Source: Hemicentrotus pulcherrimus
Lineage: Eukaryota; Echinodermata; Echinoidea; Camarodonta; Strongylocentrotidae
Direction: 5' to 3'
Assembly: GCA_003118195.1 (NCBI GenBank)
Contig: BEXV01000783.1
Span: 41,555-53,310 of the forward strand
DNA length: 11,756 bases
Shown here: positions 1 to 8,864 of the stretch, one piece after another
How positions within the stretch are numbered: the stretch's first letter is position 1
Layout of the letters: each line of letters opens with the position of its first letter
The notes under the pieces: generated by a model
Seen by the model: only the letters and a program-made list of their open reading frames with translations
Told to the model about the DNA's origin: nothing
Databases searched by the model: none
Position numbers and translations under genes: made by a program

Positions 1-1012
1 TTCCTATAGCCTTTCTTGATAACTTCCTATGTGTACACCTTGTTTGTTGTCATTGTCCTCTCTTATATCTTCTCCAAGACTGCAGTCTAGATGTTTTGAG
101 ACAGTAATCAATAATTAGCCATAGAAGTTACTTGAGGTCCAATCAATACATAAAGTATTGTTTTGTCTTCTGAAGGCCGCAACGCTTTGTACCACAGCTG
201 GTTGCATTATTCACACATGTACCATGTACAATGTTTGAGCAGTCGTAAAAGCTGTGTTTATAGGGTATGGCACTTACAGCTTATGAAATGATGAGGATAA
301 TAATGAATATTTTCAAGTAAATAGCACTGTTAGTAAATATCATTAAATTGCCTTAGATAGTCACTACGTTAGGAAAGAAAGGGCAGTATCTAGTGTACAC
401 TTTATGTTGTTGTTTGATACATGTAAATGTAGTTCATTGTAGACCGAAACAAGCAAGCCACATAAGTAACACACAGGAGCACAGAGAGTAAGAACCCAGC
501 TCTGAAAAGCTTGAGAAAGGACTTCAAAATCATAAAAGAGCTGCTAAAAATAGTATACCCCATGTAAATATCACTCTTGAGAAAATAACAGTTTTGCTTT
601 ATAGGAAATCAAAACAAATTCCTTCAAAATCGACAGTTTTCCATTATGCAGCAGGTCATCCAACAGCAAGGAGAAATGTCTGTAGTCAATACTGAATAGA
701 TAAGTGTCTTGTTTTGATGAGCATGACTACATATATTTATGTTTTGATATCAAAAGGAGTATCAAAGTGAAATACCAGGCAAAATCTGTAAGAACTTACA
801 ACTAGATGTGCAATATCTTGAAGGGCGTCACCACGAAGGAGCAATATAATCCTCTCATTTCCTGATTAACTGGAATAATCAAATGCGACAAATATTCATA
901 CATGTAGCATGTCACTTCATAAATATAGATTTAGATGACTTGGAACATGGTCTACAGTTTTTCTACAGCATTTTGATGAAGAAAAAAATGATAAATTCTT
1001 TTTCCATTTTGT
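1..1012. other. Noncoding AT-rich stretch, nothing recognised
   Basis: No exon-like GC rise, long frame, RNA gene or clear repeat is seen. Two TACATGTA palindromes occur at 418-425 and 899-906. Confidence 0.6.
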
Positions 1013-1249
1013 TCAGAAACTCAGATATTTATCTGGCTCTTGACTTTTAAAATTCAGTGCATGCTCAATATCTTCTTCTATGTTGGATTTCCTAAGTAGC
1101 TTGAACAACTTGATATCAGTAGAACAGCTGTTCCAGGTCCTCTTAAAACCGTACCAAGAGATTGCCAATGATGCTCTGGATCTTTCAATATTTGACAGAT
1201 TCGTTTGAGTATGCCGTAATGGCTGGTATTCCATCTTCATTTGTAACAA
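1013..1249 (-). pseudogene. Possible relic of a retroelement reverse-transcriptase C-terminal region
   Basis: The minus-strand frame of 78 codons contains HTQTN, then RSRASLAISWYGFKRTWNS, then IKLFKLLRK. This loosely matches the pattern at the end of many LINE-type ORF2 proteins: a basic/serine-rich lead, a WNSLP-like core, then a short FK..LK helix. The expected LP after WNS is not present. Upstream on the same strand the frame is interrupted within about 40 codons. A second open stretch (1619 to 1362) lies in the same orientation but shows no motif I recognise. This could be chance. Confidence 0.22.
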
Positions 1250-1978
1250 ATCTTTGCATTTTAGTTCAGTTTAAAACTTGACAAAACTGGTTAATTTCAT
1301 GATCCAAGGAGTTCAAACTGTTATCATGGAATCAATTTTCTCATTTTCATATCATTTCTGATCATTCGTTTTTGAACACAGTGATTATTGATATGGTTTT
1401 CACAGAGTACTTGCATTTGGTGTATGTAGCGTCCTTTCCTTGCAGTTGCTGTGTGAATAATTGGCACTCTATAATGATCAGTCGGGTATGTTTAGAGAGA
1501 TTTGAAAGTCCATCCACTTTTATACTTTTATGAATATATAGGTCTACAGACGATCTAATTTTAGAAATGGAGTCATACATGTAGTATACCCAAATTGATA
1601 AAAAATGAACTGAACGCACAGCCTTAGTAACAGAATTATACTTGCTATGTATGCTTCCACATTCCTTGCTTTCTGCTTTTTATTCAGTGATTTACTCGAG
1701 TTATCCTCTTCTTAGGTGAGCAGCGAAGCAGTATAATAGTTTCCTTCTCTGTAAGCTCTTTTCAATGCTTTAGAATTTGAAAAGGGACCCTTTCGCATGT
1801 CTCTATGTGTTTATTGAAATAAATTTGTTTGCTATTACGTATAGTATGTACATAAAAATCATTGACTGTGCATTAATTCTGCAACAACAGCACATATTTG
1901 TTGAGAAGATGATGTAACAGAGATATGCTTTTATAATACATATTCATTCTTTTCACATAGTAAATACTATTTTCATTG

Positions 1979-2305
1979 TGTGTACACACTGTGAATTTTT
2001 TGAGTGCCACAGATTATACCAGAGTGTTAAAATAGATAACAGTCCAAACATAGTGTTTTCACCTGGTCGTATAGTCAGTGTATACTCTGTGTTCCAAATT
2101 CATTGCATGGTAACACTGTGGTTCTTACACATTGCGATTCCCATGGTGTCCACAGTATGGTGTCACTGTGCGTAACATACTTGTAGTTACTTTGTTAACA
2201 TATTTTCACATATTAAACACCTCAAGTGTATACCACATTCATTGTGGTGACACTGGTGCTTACAATAGGTGTGTACACATGAATTGCCACAGTATACCAC
2301 AGTGT
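1979..2305 (+). repeat. Decayed tandem repeat, period about 145 bp
   Basis: TGTGTACACA occurs at 1979-1988 and 2270-2279. Each is followed by GAATT, then GCCACAG, then ATACCA and AGTGT (to 2027 and 2305). A middle copy around 2128-2170 keeps CACATTG, CCACAGTATGG and CACTGTG. The intervening part also repeats: GTGTATAC, then CATTG, ACACTG and TTCTTACA/TGCTTACA at about 2077-2130 and 2226-2265. The array ends near an A-run after AATAAA (2322-2335). Open frames across it are a by-product of the repeats. Confidence 0.55.
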
Positions 2306-2440
2306 ATCTATAAACATTGTGAATAAAAAAAAAAACCTGAACAATGAGTGTTCAAAACTTGGTCCACTTTAATTTATACAGTTGTTTAGAATATATACCT
2401 ACATGTATGCATTCCTAATACCCTATTATTTCTCTCTGCT

Positions 2441-2525
2441 CTCTTTCACTCTTTTTCACTCTTTTTCACTCTTTTTCACTCACTCTCTCTCTCTCTCTCT
2501 CCCCCCCTCTCTCTCTCTCTCTCTC
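2441..2525 (+). repeat. Decamer (CTTTTTCACT)4 merging into a (CT)n microsatellite
   Basis: Four in-phase 10-bp units fill 2441-2480; the first differs by one base. Then come (CT)n from about 2481 to 2500, a C7 run (2501-2507) and (CT)n to 2525. The tract is pure pyrimidine apart from the A in each decamer and one further A. Confidence 0.9.
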
Positions 2526-2759
2526 CTTCCTTTTTTCTATTGGTGACACATTAGGTTGCTATTCAGTCTTCCACTATTTCATTAAAATGTAAAATGTATA
2601 ATGTATATATTCATTTGTTATCATGTTTTCTTGTGTTACCGGTACATTTAAAAATGTTGATTTATAATTGCTTGCACCTACCGTCGACTCAACCATTGTA
2701 GTAGTTTTGGACTGCCTTTATTGTTCATCGTTATTTAAAACTGAAATGAAATGAAAATT

Positions 2760-3007
2760 TTACTTTGTCTGACTCCCAGTCAGAGATTTCCCACCTTTTA
2801 TCACTTTGCCACTACCTTCACCTCTCTAAATATTGGATATTAATCTACATTTACCACTCTCCACCCAGGTGTTAAATGGATACCGGTAGGAAGGAATCCT
2901 TAAATGCTGTGAGAGCCAAAATCCGCTGCCTAGCAGTGCTGGGGTACCATGCATGGTGGATATGTGCGCTATATAAATATCCAATATTGTTATTATTATT
3001 ATTATTA
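2760..3007 (+). mobile_element. SINE remnant with (ATT)n tail, sea-urchin-type body
   Basis: The part from about 2850 reads like the 3' half of a tRNA-derived SINE as I recall it from sea urchin and other marine invertebrate genomes. It has ACCCAGGTGTTAAATGG at about 2864-2880, then TACCGGTAGGAAGGAATCC, then a middle containing AAATGC. It ends GCGCTATATAAAT followed by an (ATT)n tail (about 2988-3006). The upstream part (about 2760-2850) is diverged, and I cannot find clean A and B boxes, so the left edge is uncertain and the copy is probably 5' truncated. It contains the 12-bp palindrome ACCATGCATGGT (2946-2957). It sits in the presumed intron and ends about 38 bp before the exon at 3046. 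Confidence 0.65.
2988..3007 (+). repeat. (ATT)n simple-sequence tail of the SINE
   Basis: About six TTA/ATT trinucleotide units close the SINE. The last units run into TTAAC (3005-3009), which could serve as a branch site for the 3046 acceptor. Confidence 0.8.
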
Positions 3008-3045
3008 ACAACAAAATGTTTCTCTCTTCTTCTCATCTCTTCCAG

Positions 3046-3301
3046 GGAATGAACATATCCTTCTCATCCAAGGAGGAGGAGATGTTTGAGTACATGTCGG
3101 AAGATGCCAGCGCCATCTACTACGATGAGATGCACCAAGGGGCGGAGGAGGAGGATGGGGGCAAGAAGTCACCCCTGAAGGCCAAAGCCAAGGTGGAGAA
3201 CGGCATGAAGAACGGCACCATGAACAACAGCCACGATGAAGACGACGACGATGACGATGGTGAAGCATTGTTGAAGAGCAATGCACCTATTAGATCATCA
3301 G
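3046..3301 (+). CDS. Internal or first coding exon of an unrecognised acidic, low-complexity protein
   Basis: This 256-bp exon lies between a good acceptor (pyrimidine-rich tract ending TCTTCCAG at 3045) and a donor (TCAG|GTCAGC, GT at 3302-3303). It opens in phase 0 and closes after one base of a codon. It is clearly GC-richer than the AT-rich flanks and reads open throughout. It encodes 85 residues. Residues 7-37 are acidic with aromatic residues (SSKEEEMFEYMSED, then IYYDEM and EEED). Residues 40-49 are basic (KKSPLKAKAK), and S42-P-L-K fits a proline-directed kinase site. N/G/M-rich spacers follow, then an Asp/Glu run at residues 64-71 encoded by GAY codons. No membrane segment or signal peptide is seen. 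The frame is also open upstream to 3016, so the exon may continue a longer upstream protein. ATG 3049, two codons inside the exon, could instead be the start. The composition suggests a disordered cytoplasmic or nuclear region. I do not recognise the family, and function is not inferred. Confidence 0.8.
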
Positions 3302-3454
3302 GTCAGCATTTTTAAATAGTATGACCTAAAAGGTCATTTTTGTTTTGCAAATCCTCCTACAGCTTCTTCTGAATCTGTTTGTCCTCCTGTGCTCTCCTCT
3401 CTGAGATCATGCATCTGCTTGACATGAGAAGAATGTTGAAAATTGAACTGTTTA

Positions 3455-3833
3455 AAGGGATCCGGTAACTTTGTCTGAGATTCTGAAACAAAATTCTGGA
3501 TTTAGCTCATGATGCAATGATAATTATAAACCTTTAGGTCAGTCAGGAAACCCATGACTTTTTCAAGCCGATCGCCTGTCTGATTATCAAGATATTTATG
3601 ATTGAAATTACAAATTTTGAAAACCGTTCGCCTGACGGTTTTCATAACACTACAGTCAATTGGGGAGAACGAGTATGGTAAAACTGGTCACTCAAAGATT
3701 TTTAATTTTTTCAGGCACTTCTTGATCATTTTGAAGCGCGATTTTTTCAGGGCTTCGATATTACACCATATTACAGACACTGGTAACACGTAGGGCCATG
3801 TTTCTCAGATTTGACATTGTTAAACGATCCCTT
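3455..3833. mobile_element. MITE-like non-autonomous DNA element with imperfect terminal inverted repeats
   Basis: The left end begins AAGGGATC (3455-3462), followed by GTAAC, TGTC and TCTGAAAC to about 3491. The right end (3799-3833) is its imperfect reverse complement, containing GTTTCTCAGAT, GACA, GTTAAAC and GATCCCTT. Total length is about 379 bp. A perfect 10-bp stem with a 7-base loop sits almost at the centre (3618-3627 with 3635-3644). There is no coding capacity and no convincing target-site duplication, so the superfamily is not assigned. Confidence 0.5.
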
Positions 3834-3982
3834 CAATGCTTCCTTACTTTTTACTTTTGTTGATTTTCAAATCTGTGGAAATTATACAATGGTACACTTT
3901 ATCCATTATTTTCTTGTAGGAAATGTCGTGTTTTCACTTTCTAAAACCTTGTAGCAAATGTTTGTGAATACAAACCATTAGA

Positions 3983-4095
3983 TCTCTCTCTCTCTTTCTT
4001 TCACTTCCTTTCTATCTCTCTATCTATTGATTTTTATTTCATTTGTTCTCTCACTTTCGCTCTGTTCTTCGTACATCTTAGTCTGTCTGTCTCTG
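3983..4095 (+). repeat. Pyrimidine-rich low-complexity tract
   Basis: It starts with (CT)n and CTTT units, continues as TCTATCTCTCTATCTA and TTCT-rich sequence, and ends with GTCTGTCTGTCTCTG. It is an imperfect microsatellite inside the intron. Confidence 0.7.
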
Positions 4096-4495
4096 TTTAA
4101 AACTGATTTTAGATAGTAGAATTTTGCTGTCTAATATTTTAGAAGCTTTGGTTCAGGTTTAAGGAAATCAAGGTAAGTAGACCCGACACCATGTGCTTAA
4201 CACAGATCACAATGAGCAAATGAGAGTTGTGGTTTTGATTGAAGATGATTTCCAGCAAGTTTCTGTGAGGTTGTTTTTATTTTCCTGGTTCAAACAATCA
4301 ATCTACTGCAGGATAAACAATCCATAATGAATTATAGCCATGTTCTCTTGAATACGAAGCCCATACCAGAGCTCAAGATTAGCTTTAAAGCACAGCAATG
4401 TTGAAGAAAATATAGATACACTACATGTACATGAAGTAGGATCAAAATGATCATCTCAGAATGAAAATGAAACTTACATGTAAACAACTCTGAAG

Positions 4496-4572
4496 ATCAC
4501 TTGATTGAAGTGCAGGGTACTTGAAAACACTAGTACAAAATGCAAGTACCTTCCGATTGAAGGACAAGTGAT
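4496..4572. repeat. Two-block inverted repeat centred near 4533
   Basis: ATCACTTG (4496-4503) and GGTACTTG (4516-4523) are mirrored exactly by CAAGTACC (4543-4550) and CAAGTGAT (4565-4572). ACTAGT (4529-4534) lies at the centre. Arm spacing is nearly equal (12 and 14 bases), giving a cruciform or hairpin about 77 bases long. Confidence 0.7.
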
Positions 4573-5619
4573 TGATTACGCAGGGTGTCATGGAAATGAT
4601 TGAAAACAGGAAATACACTTTAATCCAAATTGTTAAAATAGATATACTTTTACATGAAACAACAAATGCTTTTTATATGATAATGTCACCATCTTGTCAG
4701 TATAAAGTACACTCTTCACAATGCATCATGTTATTTTTGCATGAGATGTTGGGAGCTTCATCTTTTCCTTTTAAAGTGAGTTGAGTTTTTTTTGTTACAT
4801 TTAAAGAGTATAATAAAAGTTGGCTCCGTTCATTGTTCTCCATAAATCGCCTCAGAATTATGTGATTCTTCATTTCCTATGCTACTATCAGTACCATTAA
4901 TGTACCTATAATGTTCTGAAAGAAACAGTTTCTAAGTTCTAAAAGAGGCAACATGACATCATTCAAGCTATGCACTATGGGATTATTAAGCACCATCGCG
5001 TGTATAATTTTCAGTTGTAAATTATACCACAGACAATAACTGACAATGGAAGGAAAAAAAATGTTTTTGGGGATTCACTTGAAAGAACACTGTCATTTCC
5101 TGGAACTACTGCAGACAATAAGATGTACCGGGTACCATTACCTGTCTTTTGATACTGTATGTGGAGTATTTGATGTGGGAGGTTTTCATGAAAGAACCGG
5201 CTGGATTTTATTCTTTCCTGAATTGTTATCACATACATGTAGAAAATTAGCAGAGATGCGAATCGATGAGACACTATTTTCACAAGCATATAGTTGATGA
5301 GATTCCCGAGGAGTTTAAAGTAATTGTGACCTGCAGAATGATTACACATTCTCAGTATTGGGCTAGAAGATACAAAACATGATGGAGCTAACATATTGAA
5401 ATTCACAGCAAGAGGGTTATCTCATGGTTCAGCAAAAAAAGCCTTTTAGTCAAGTAATTTGAATGCTACATTGCAGAACTCTTGGTTTTGTGTAGGAAAA
5501 TAGATTATTATGAAAAAAACTAATCTTTGTGCAGTTTTATATTTCTTTTATTGCATTTCAACATCATCTTTATTAAATGTAATTTGTTATATTTTCTTTT
5601 TTCCATTCAAAATTTGCAG

Positions 5620-5819
5620 GTGGTTTCCAGAACCTTGCCGCTTCCAACCTCTCCGCCATGGACATGCTCTTAGGACGTGGCCCCCGCCCTGCTGAACCCA
5701 AGGAACCGCCCAAGCCTGCCCCGCCCAAAGAACAGGAACCAGAGCCTGAGGACATGTATCCCAAACCAAAGGATGGTGACTTCTTCTCGTCGGCTGGCAC
5801 GGCAGCATTGCTCTTTTGA
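5620..5819 (+). CDS. Terminal coding exon of the same gene (Pro/Glu-rich C-terminus)
   Basis: The acceptor is TTTGCAG at 5613-5619 behind a T-rich tract. The first two bases complete the Gly codon split by the intron, so both exons join in one frame. The exon adds 65 whole codons and stops at TGA 5817-5819, giving 151 residues from the start of the 3046 exon. The joined tail starts GGFQNLAASNLSAMDMLLGR, which could form a short helix. A proline/lysine/glutamate segment follows (residues 107-136, including PKEPPKPAPPK) that would suit SH3- or WW-type partners. The protein ends FFSSAGTAALLF. The final L-L-F fits a class II PDZ-ligand pattern (hydrophobic at -2 and 0), but that is inference only. 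GC content rises sharply within the exon. An internal GGTGAC at about 5774 could act as an alternative donor, so other isoforms are possible. Family not recognised. Confidence 0.78.
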
Positions 5820-6780
5820 TGAAGGGATGCTGTCTGCAAGATACTGTAGGTTACCAGTCTGTTACCAGTCTGTTGCAGGGTTAGGTATACTTTGTGGGTA
5901 TGGCCAGTTGTAAGGAAACGCTTTCTCTCAGTGTGTGTAGAAGTGATCAAGGTTAGCTTACTTATGAGGTGCCTTATCAGATTTGGTACCAGTCTGTTGA
6001 TAATTGAAAGCTATGTAATGAACATTCATTCAGCAGAAGTCTGTTGAAAACTGTATTTAAAGGTTATCGTTCAAAGTTTCATTCAAGGCTTCAAGCCATA
6101 ACACTTTCAATCTTCTATGTGAGAATGATTTTACTTCTATATCTGATAATAAGTTGTTATGTTATCCATATCGGAAATAGGGAGGTTAAATAACAAGTAC
6201 AAAGAGAATGGATCACGACAAGAACAAACTGGCATTTGATTTTTTTTAATCTTCTTGTGAATTTTAGCTCAAAGAAGGACTTAAGAGCTCTGTCTGAGCT
6301 TGAAAATCTTCATGTAGTGATTGGCTTGGTGAAGTCTGAGGGTGAAGTGTACCGGTGAAGCTCCTCTCTGTGCAAATGACCAATGTTTTAGAATCACAAC
6401 TACCCCTTCCTCCTACCCCAGAAATGTGGGAGTGATATTATTCAGAACGCTCCACTTTGACCCTGTTAGACCCTGGATGACAATGCAATTTGTGTTTGAA
6501 ATATTGAACAGTGCATGAATTATCAACAATATTCAGCATCGTGAACCAGAGTTGCCTGCAGAGGCCCCAAAAGGGCTTGAAGCCGATGCTATGCTCTCAG
6601 TTAAAACGCTTCAGACTCTCAAACGATGATATATTTTCATTTTCAGGAGATGTTTGGTAATATATTGGGTTATTATCATTCAAGCCTGCCTGCCTGCCTT
6701 CTAGTTCCTTGTATAATTGATAATTTTGCAGTTTTCAAAACCTGTGGATATTAACAAAACGTTTGTTCTCCTAGATCTCC

Positions 6781-6802
6781 TTTGGATTTTCAAAAATCCA
6801 AA
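6781..6802. repeat. Perfect short palindrome
   Basis: TTTGGATTTT (6781-6790) is followed, after two bases, by its exact reverse complement AAAATCCAAA (6793-6802). It lies in the presumed 3' UTR or flank. Function unknown. Confidence 0.7.
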
Positions 6803-7380
6803 AAAATTGTTCTGTACCTAGTGAAAAGGCATGAGCAAAAGAATTACTGCTGAGAGTTACGATACTGTAAACTAGTAATAGCCCTTTACCTAGAGTCTAG
6901 GCCCTTTTTGCTCTATACAGGCATTATTATTAATTCACATTCCCCTTCTAATGCCTTTCTGCCAAGTACAAAACAATATTTTCACCCCAATCGATTAGAT
7001 TTCAGATATTTTGAGAAACGTTTATCAACCTTGTATAGTACTTCCTCCTTCTAAGGCACCACCAAACAGTACAAACAAACAGCATGTGATTTTTAATTGC
7101 CCCTTCTCCGTCATTCGAGTTGCTAATGCGTCCACAAAGGCAAATATGAACACAATAACACCCCAAAATATAAAAAATAAGGAAAGTGAGAGAAATAAGA
7201 AGAGGTTGTCATTGAGCCATGAGATTTTTATTTTATTATGACTGTTTCACAAGCATGAAAATAGGCAGTGAAATTTTCCAATAGGCCGGTTTGTGTTTGC
7301 TTTTAACAAAGAAAGAAAGTTGACAAAGGTACCCCCTTGAAGCTAAAGAAAACTGACATTATCAAGATTTTAAATCTAGA

Positions 7381-7386
7381 AATAAA
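7381..7386 (+). promoter_or_regulatory. Candidate polyadenylation signal AATAAA
   Basis: This is the first canonical AATAAA I find downstream of the stop codon. It lies just before a CpG-dense patch. No clear GU-rich downstream element was established, though T-rich sequence follows from about 7440. The hexamer is common by chance in AT-rich DNA. Confidence 0.25.
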
Positions 7387-7390
7387 AATA

Positions 7391-7432
7391 AGCGCTCGGA
7401 TTTGCCCGATTCCTCGCAATCGAACGCGTTCG
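7391..7432. promoter_or_regulatory. CpG-dense patch ending in the palindrome CGAACGCGTTCG
   Basis: Eight CpG dinucleotides fall within 42 bp, in surroundings that are otherwise CpG-poor. The 3' end (7421-7432) is a perfect 12-bp palindrome holding ACGCGT. CCATTTTG follows at about 7441. This could be a small promoter element or a fragment of a repeat. No downstream coding exon supports a second gene, so the regulatory label is tentative. Confidence 0.25.
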
Positions 7433-8284
7433 TAACCTCACCATTTTGTTGATGTAGCAAGCATGGGGCTTCAGTTTTTGTAGCCAGTCACTTTTTCTTT
7501 ATACATCAGCGTTGAATCAATCAATGTTACAAGTGAAAAATATATATTCTTTTGTTGTGTTGCCAAGTTCTTTTTTAAAAATATAATAGAGCATTCACGG
7601 CCTTTGTGAAAATTATAAAGAACATTGTCGTAAATGTAGCAGTTCTACCGAGCTCCATTTTAAAGGTTAATTTAGTCTAGCCAACATTTGTTCAATAGCA
7701 TGATGTTTGCCTTACCAATGCAAATCTCCACACTTTCTGTCGCATTAGGGTCATGTGAAAGATATTGTCTGCTTTAGAGAGCTTGAAGGGTGTTGGGTAA
7801 CTCAGATACTTTAATCTAAAGTTACATGTAATAACCTTCTTACGCTCAGCAGGTAATAGCTTTACAATTCAAAATAACATTGTCCTGATAAGTTTCTTAA
7901 ACTATCAATGGCAATGCTCAAGGTACGATACACTGGATGAGACTCATGGAAAATGTTTGTTATGCCAAAATTCAAACACTATTCGAGGAGTTAATATGAC
8001 AATGGTTAAAATGGTGGGGGTTTCTAAATAGGAAAAGAGTTATTTCTTTGCCCTTGAACAATTGTTAGTGTGTTGTTGCAAACAACTTGGGATTGAAACC
8101 AATCGTTCCGGGTGGCATACTGGTAAGACAATTTGAAAGGGGGAGGGATTGATATTACAACTTCTTTTGATACCTCAAAATGGTTTACAAATGTGTACCT
8201 TATGGGCAAAGAACATTTGCATATACATATCATGGTGTGCTGAGGGCAAGAAGGAACCAATGTCATGTGTTTTTCCAATGTGCT
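7433..8284. other. Noncoding stretch, nothing recognised
   Basis: AT-rich sequence with no exon-like segment or tandem structure seen. One TACATGTA occurs at 7823-7830. A minus-strand open frame at 8024-8278 shows no recognisable motif. Confidence 0.6.
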
Positions 8285-8558
8285 AACACCCCTATGGCTC
8301 TGAACATGATGATATGGTTAGCTGGGGGTCCAAAGGGCATTATGAAGTCATCATGACTTTACAAAGAGTGAACACCCTTATGGCTCTGAACATGATGGTA
8401 TGATCAGCTGTGGGCCAAAAGTGCATTAAAGTCATCATGACCTTACAAAGAGTCATAACGCCCTTCTAGCTCTGAACTTGATATGATCAGCTGAGATCCA
8501 AATGTACATAAAGCCATCATGACTTTACAAAGAGTAAACGCCCTTCTGGCTCCAACAG
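8285..8558 (+). repeat. Tandem ~85-bp repeat, three full units and one partial
   Basis: The units are 8285-8370 (86 bp), 8371-8456 (86 bp), 8457-8536 (80 bp) and a partial at 8537-8558. Each begins AACRCCC, then TNTRGCTCTGAAC, runs through AGCTG and a CCAAA block, and ends near TCATCATGAC, TTACAAAGAGT. The first unit has a perfect 7+1+7 palindrome, AAGTCATCATGACTT (8345-8359). The other units keep it with one substitution each. The fourth unit breaks off after the CCAACAGA region. Confidence 0.9.
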
Positions 8559-8840
8559 AACAGGCAATGTAACACGTGATGGTGTGGCTGGCTGTCTGTC
8601 ATTCAAAACATGAACAAAACAAATTTGATCAGTGGTGCATGCATAATAACACAACGAAGATCAATCAACTTGTTATGGTGATTAAATACTCCTGAATGTT
8701 CAGTAGGAGTTTTGAAACCCACCTGCATGCGTAATCCGAGCTACCGTACTGAGTGGGTAGATGAAAAAACGATGGACTTGCAAGCCGAGTCTAATTATGC
8801 GTGTTCTGTACTTTCCGAAACCTGGCTCTGATTTGACTGT

Positions 8841-8864
8841 ATATTGATATTGATATTGATAATA
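8841..8864 (+). repeat. Short (TTGATA)n microsatellite
   Basis: Three consecutive TATTGA-type hexamers lie in AT-rich sequence. Confidence 0.8.

Larger units (their letters stand above)
3302..5619 (+). other. Intron between the two coding exons (phase 1)
   Basis: This 2,318-bp GT-AG intron is AT-rich. It carries a MITE-like element (3455-3833), a pyrimidine-rich stretch (3983-4095) and an imperfect long inverted repeat (4496-4572). The rest, including 4600-5600, shows no convincing coding signal. Open frames there of up to 131 codons are AT-driven and resemble no protein I know. Confidence 0.75.
5820..7400 (+). other. Probable 3' untranslated region and downstream flank
   Basis: The sequence after the TGA at 5817 is noncoding and AT-rich. 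The motif AGTCTGTT recurs at 5856, 5867, 5991 and 6038. A palindrome lies at 6781-6802. I see no AATAAA or ATTAAA between the stop and 7381, so the transcript may run about 1.5 kb past the stop. A variant signal could also end it earlier. The 3' boundary is a guess. Confidence 0.35.

Noticed and set aside
1362..1619. Minus-strand 85-codon frame next to the possible retroelement relic
   Set aside because: No recognisable motif. Proximity alone does not support coding.
1978..2326. Two overlapping + strand frames of 64-65 codons
   Set aside because: They fall within the decayed tandem repeat, and their Cys/His-rich composition comes from repeated CACAGT/TGTG words.
2322..2335. AATAAA followed by an A-run, as a processed-pseudogene or poly(A) tail
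   Set aside because: No coding or transcript-like sequence precedes it, only the decayed repeat. A short A-run is common in this DNA.
3005..3286. Minus-strand frame of 93 codons opposite the first exon
   Set aside because: It is the antisense shadow of the GC-rich coding exon, with His/Arg/Cys/Pro-biased composition and no family motif.
5011..5406. Longest open frame (131 codons, minus strand)
   Set aside because: It lies inside the intron, is AT-rich, shows no domain, membrane pattern or GC rise, and overlaps another open frame on the + strand. Chance is the simplest explanation.
5573..5950. Open frames on both strands across the terminal exon
   Set aside because: They overlap the supported exon and depend on its GC-rich composition. 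The + strand exon has matching splice phase and a sensible stop, and the others do not.
6565..6580. GGCCCCAAAAGGGC hairpin as a terminator
   Set aside because: Rho-independent terminators are a bacterial feature. This is a short G/C hairpin in eukaryotic flanking DNA without further support.
8285..8558. CRISPR-like array
   Set aside because: The ~85-bp units are contiguous tandem repeats with no short repeats separated by unique spacers, and the setting is eukaryotic.
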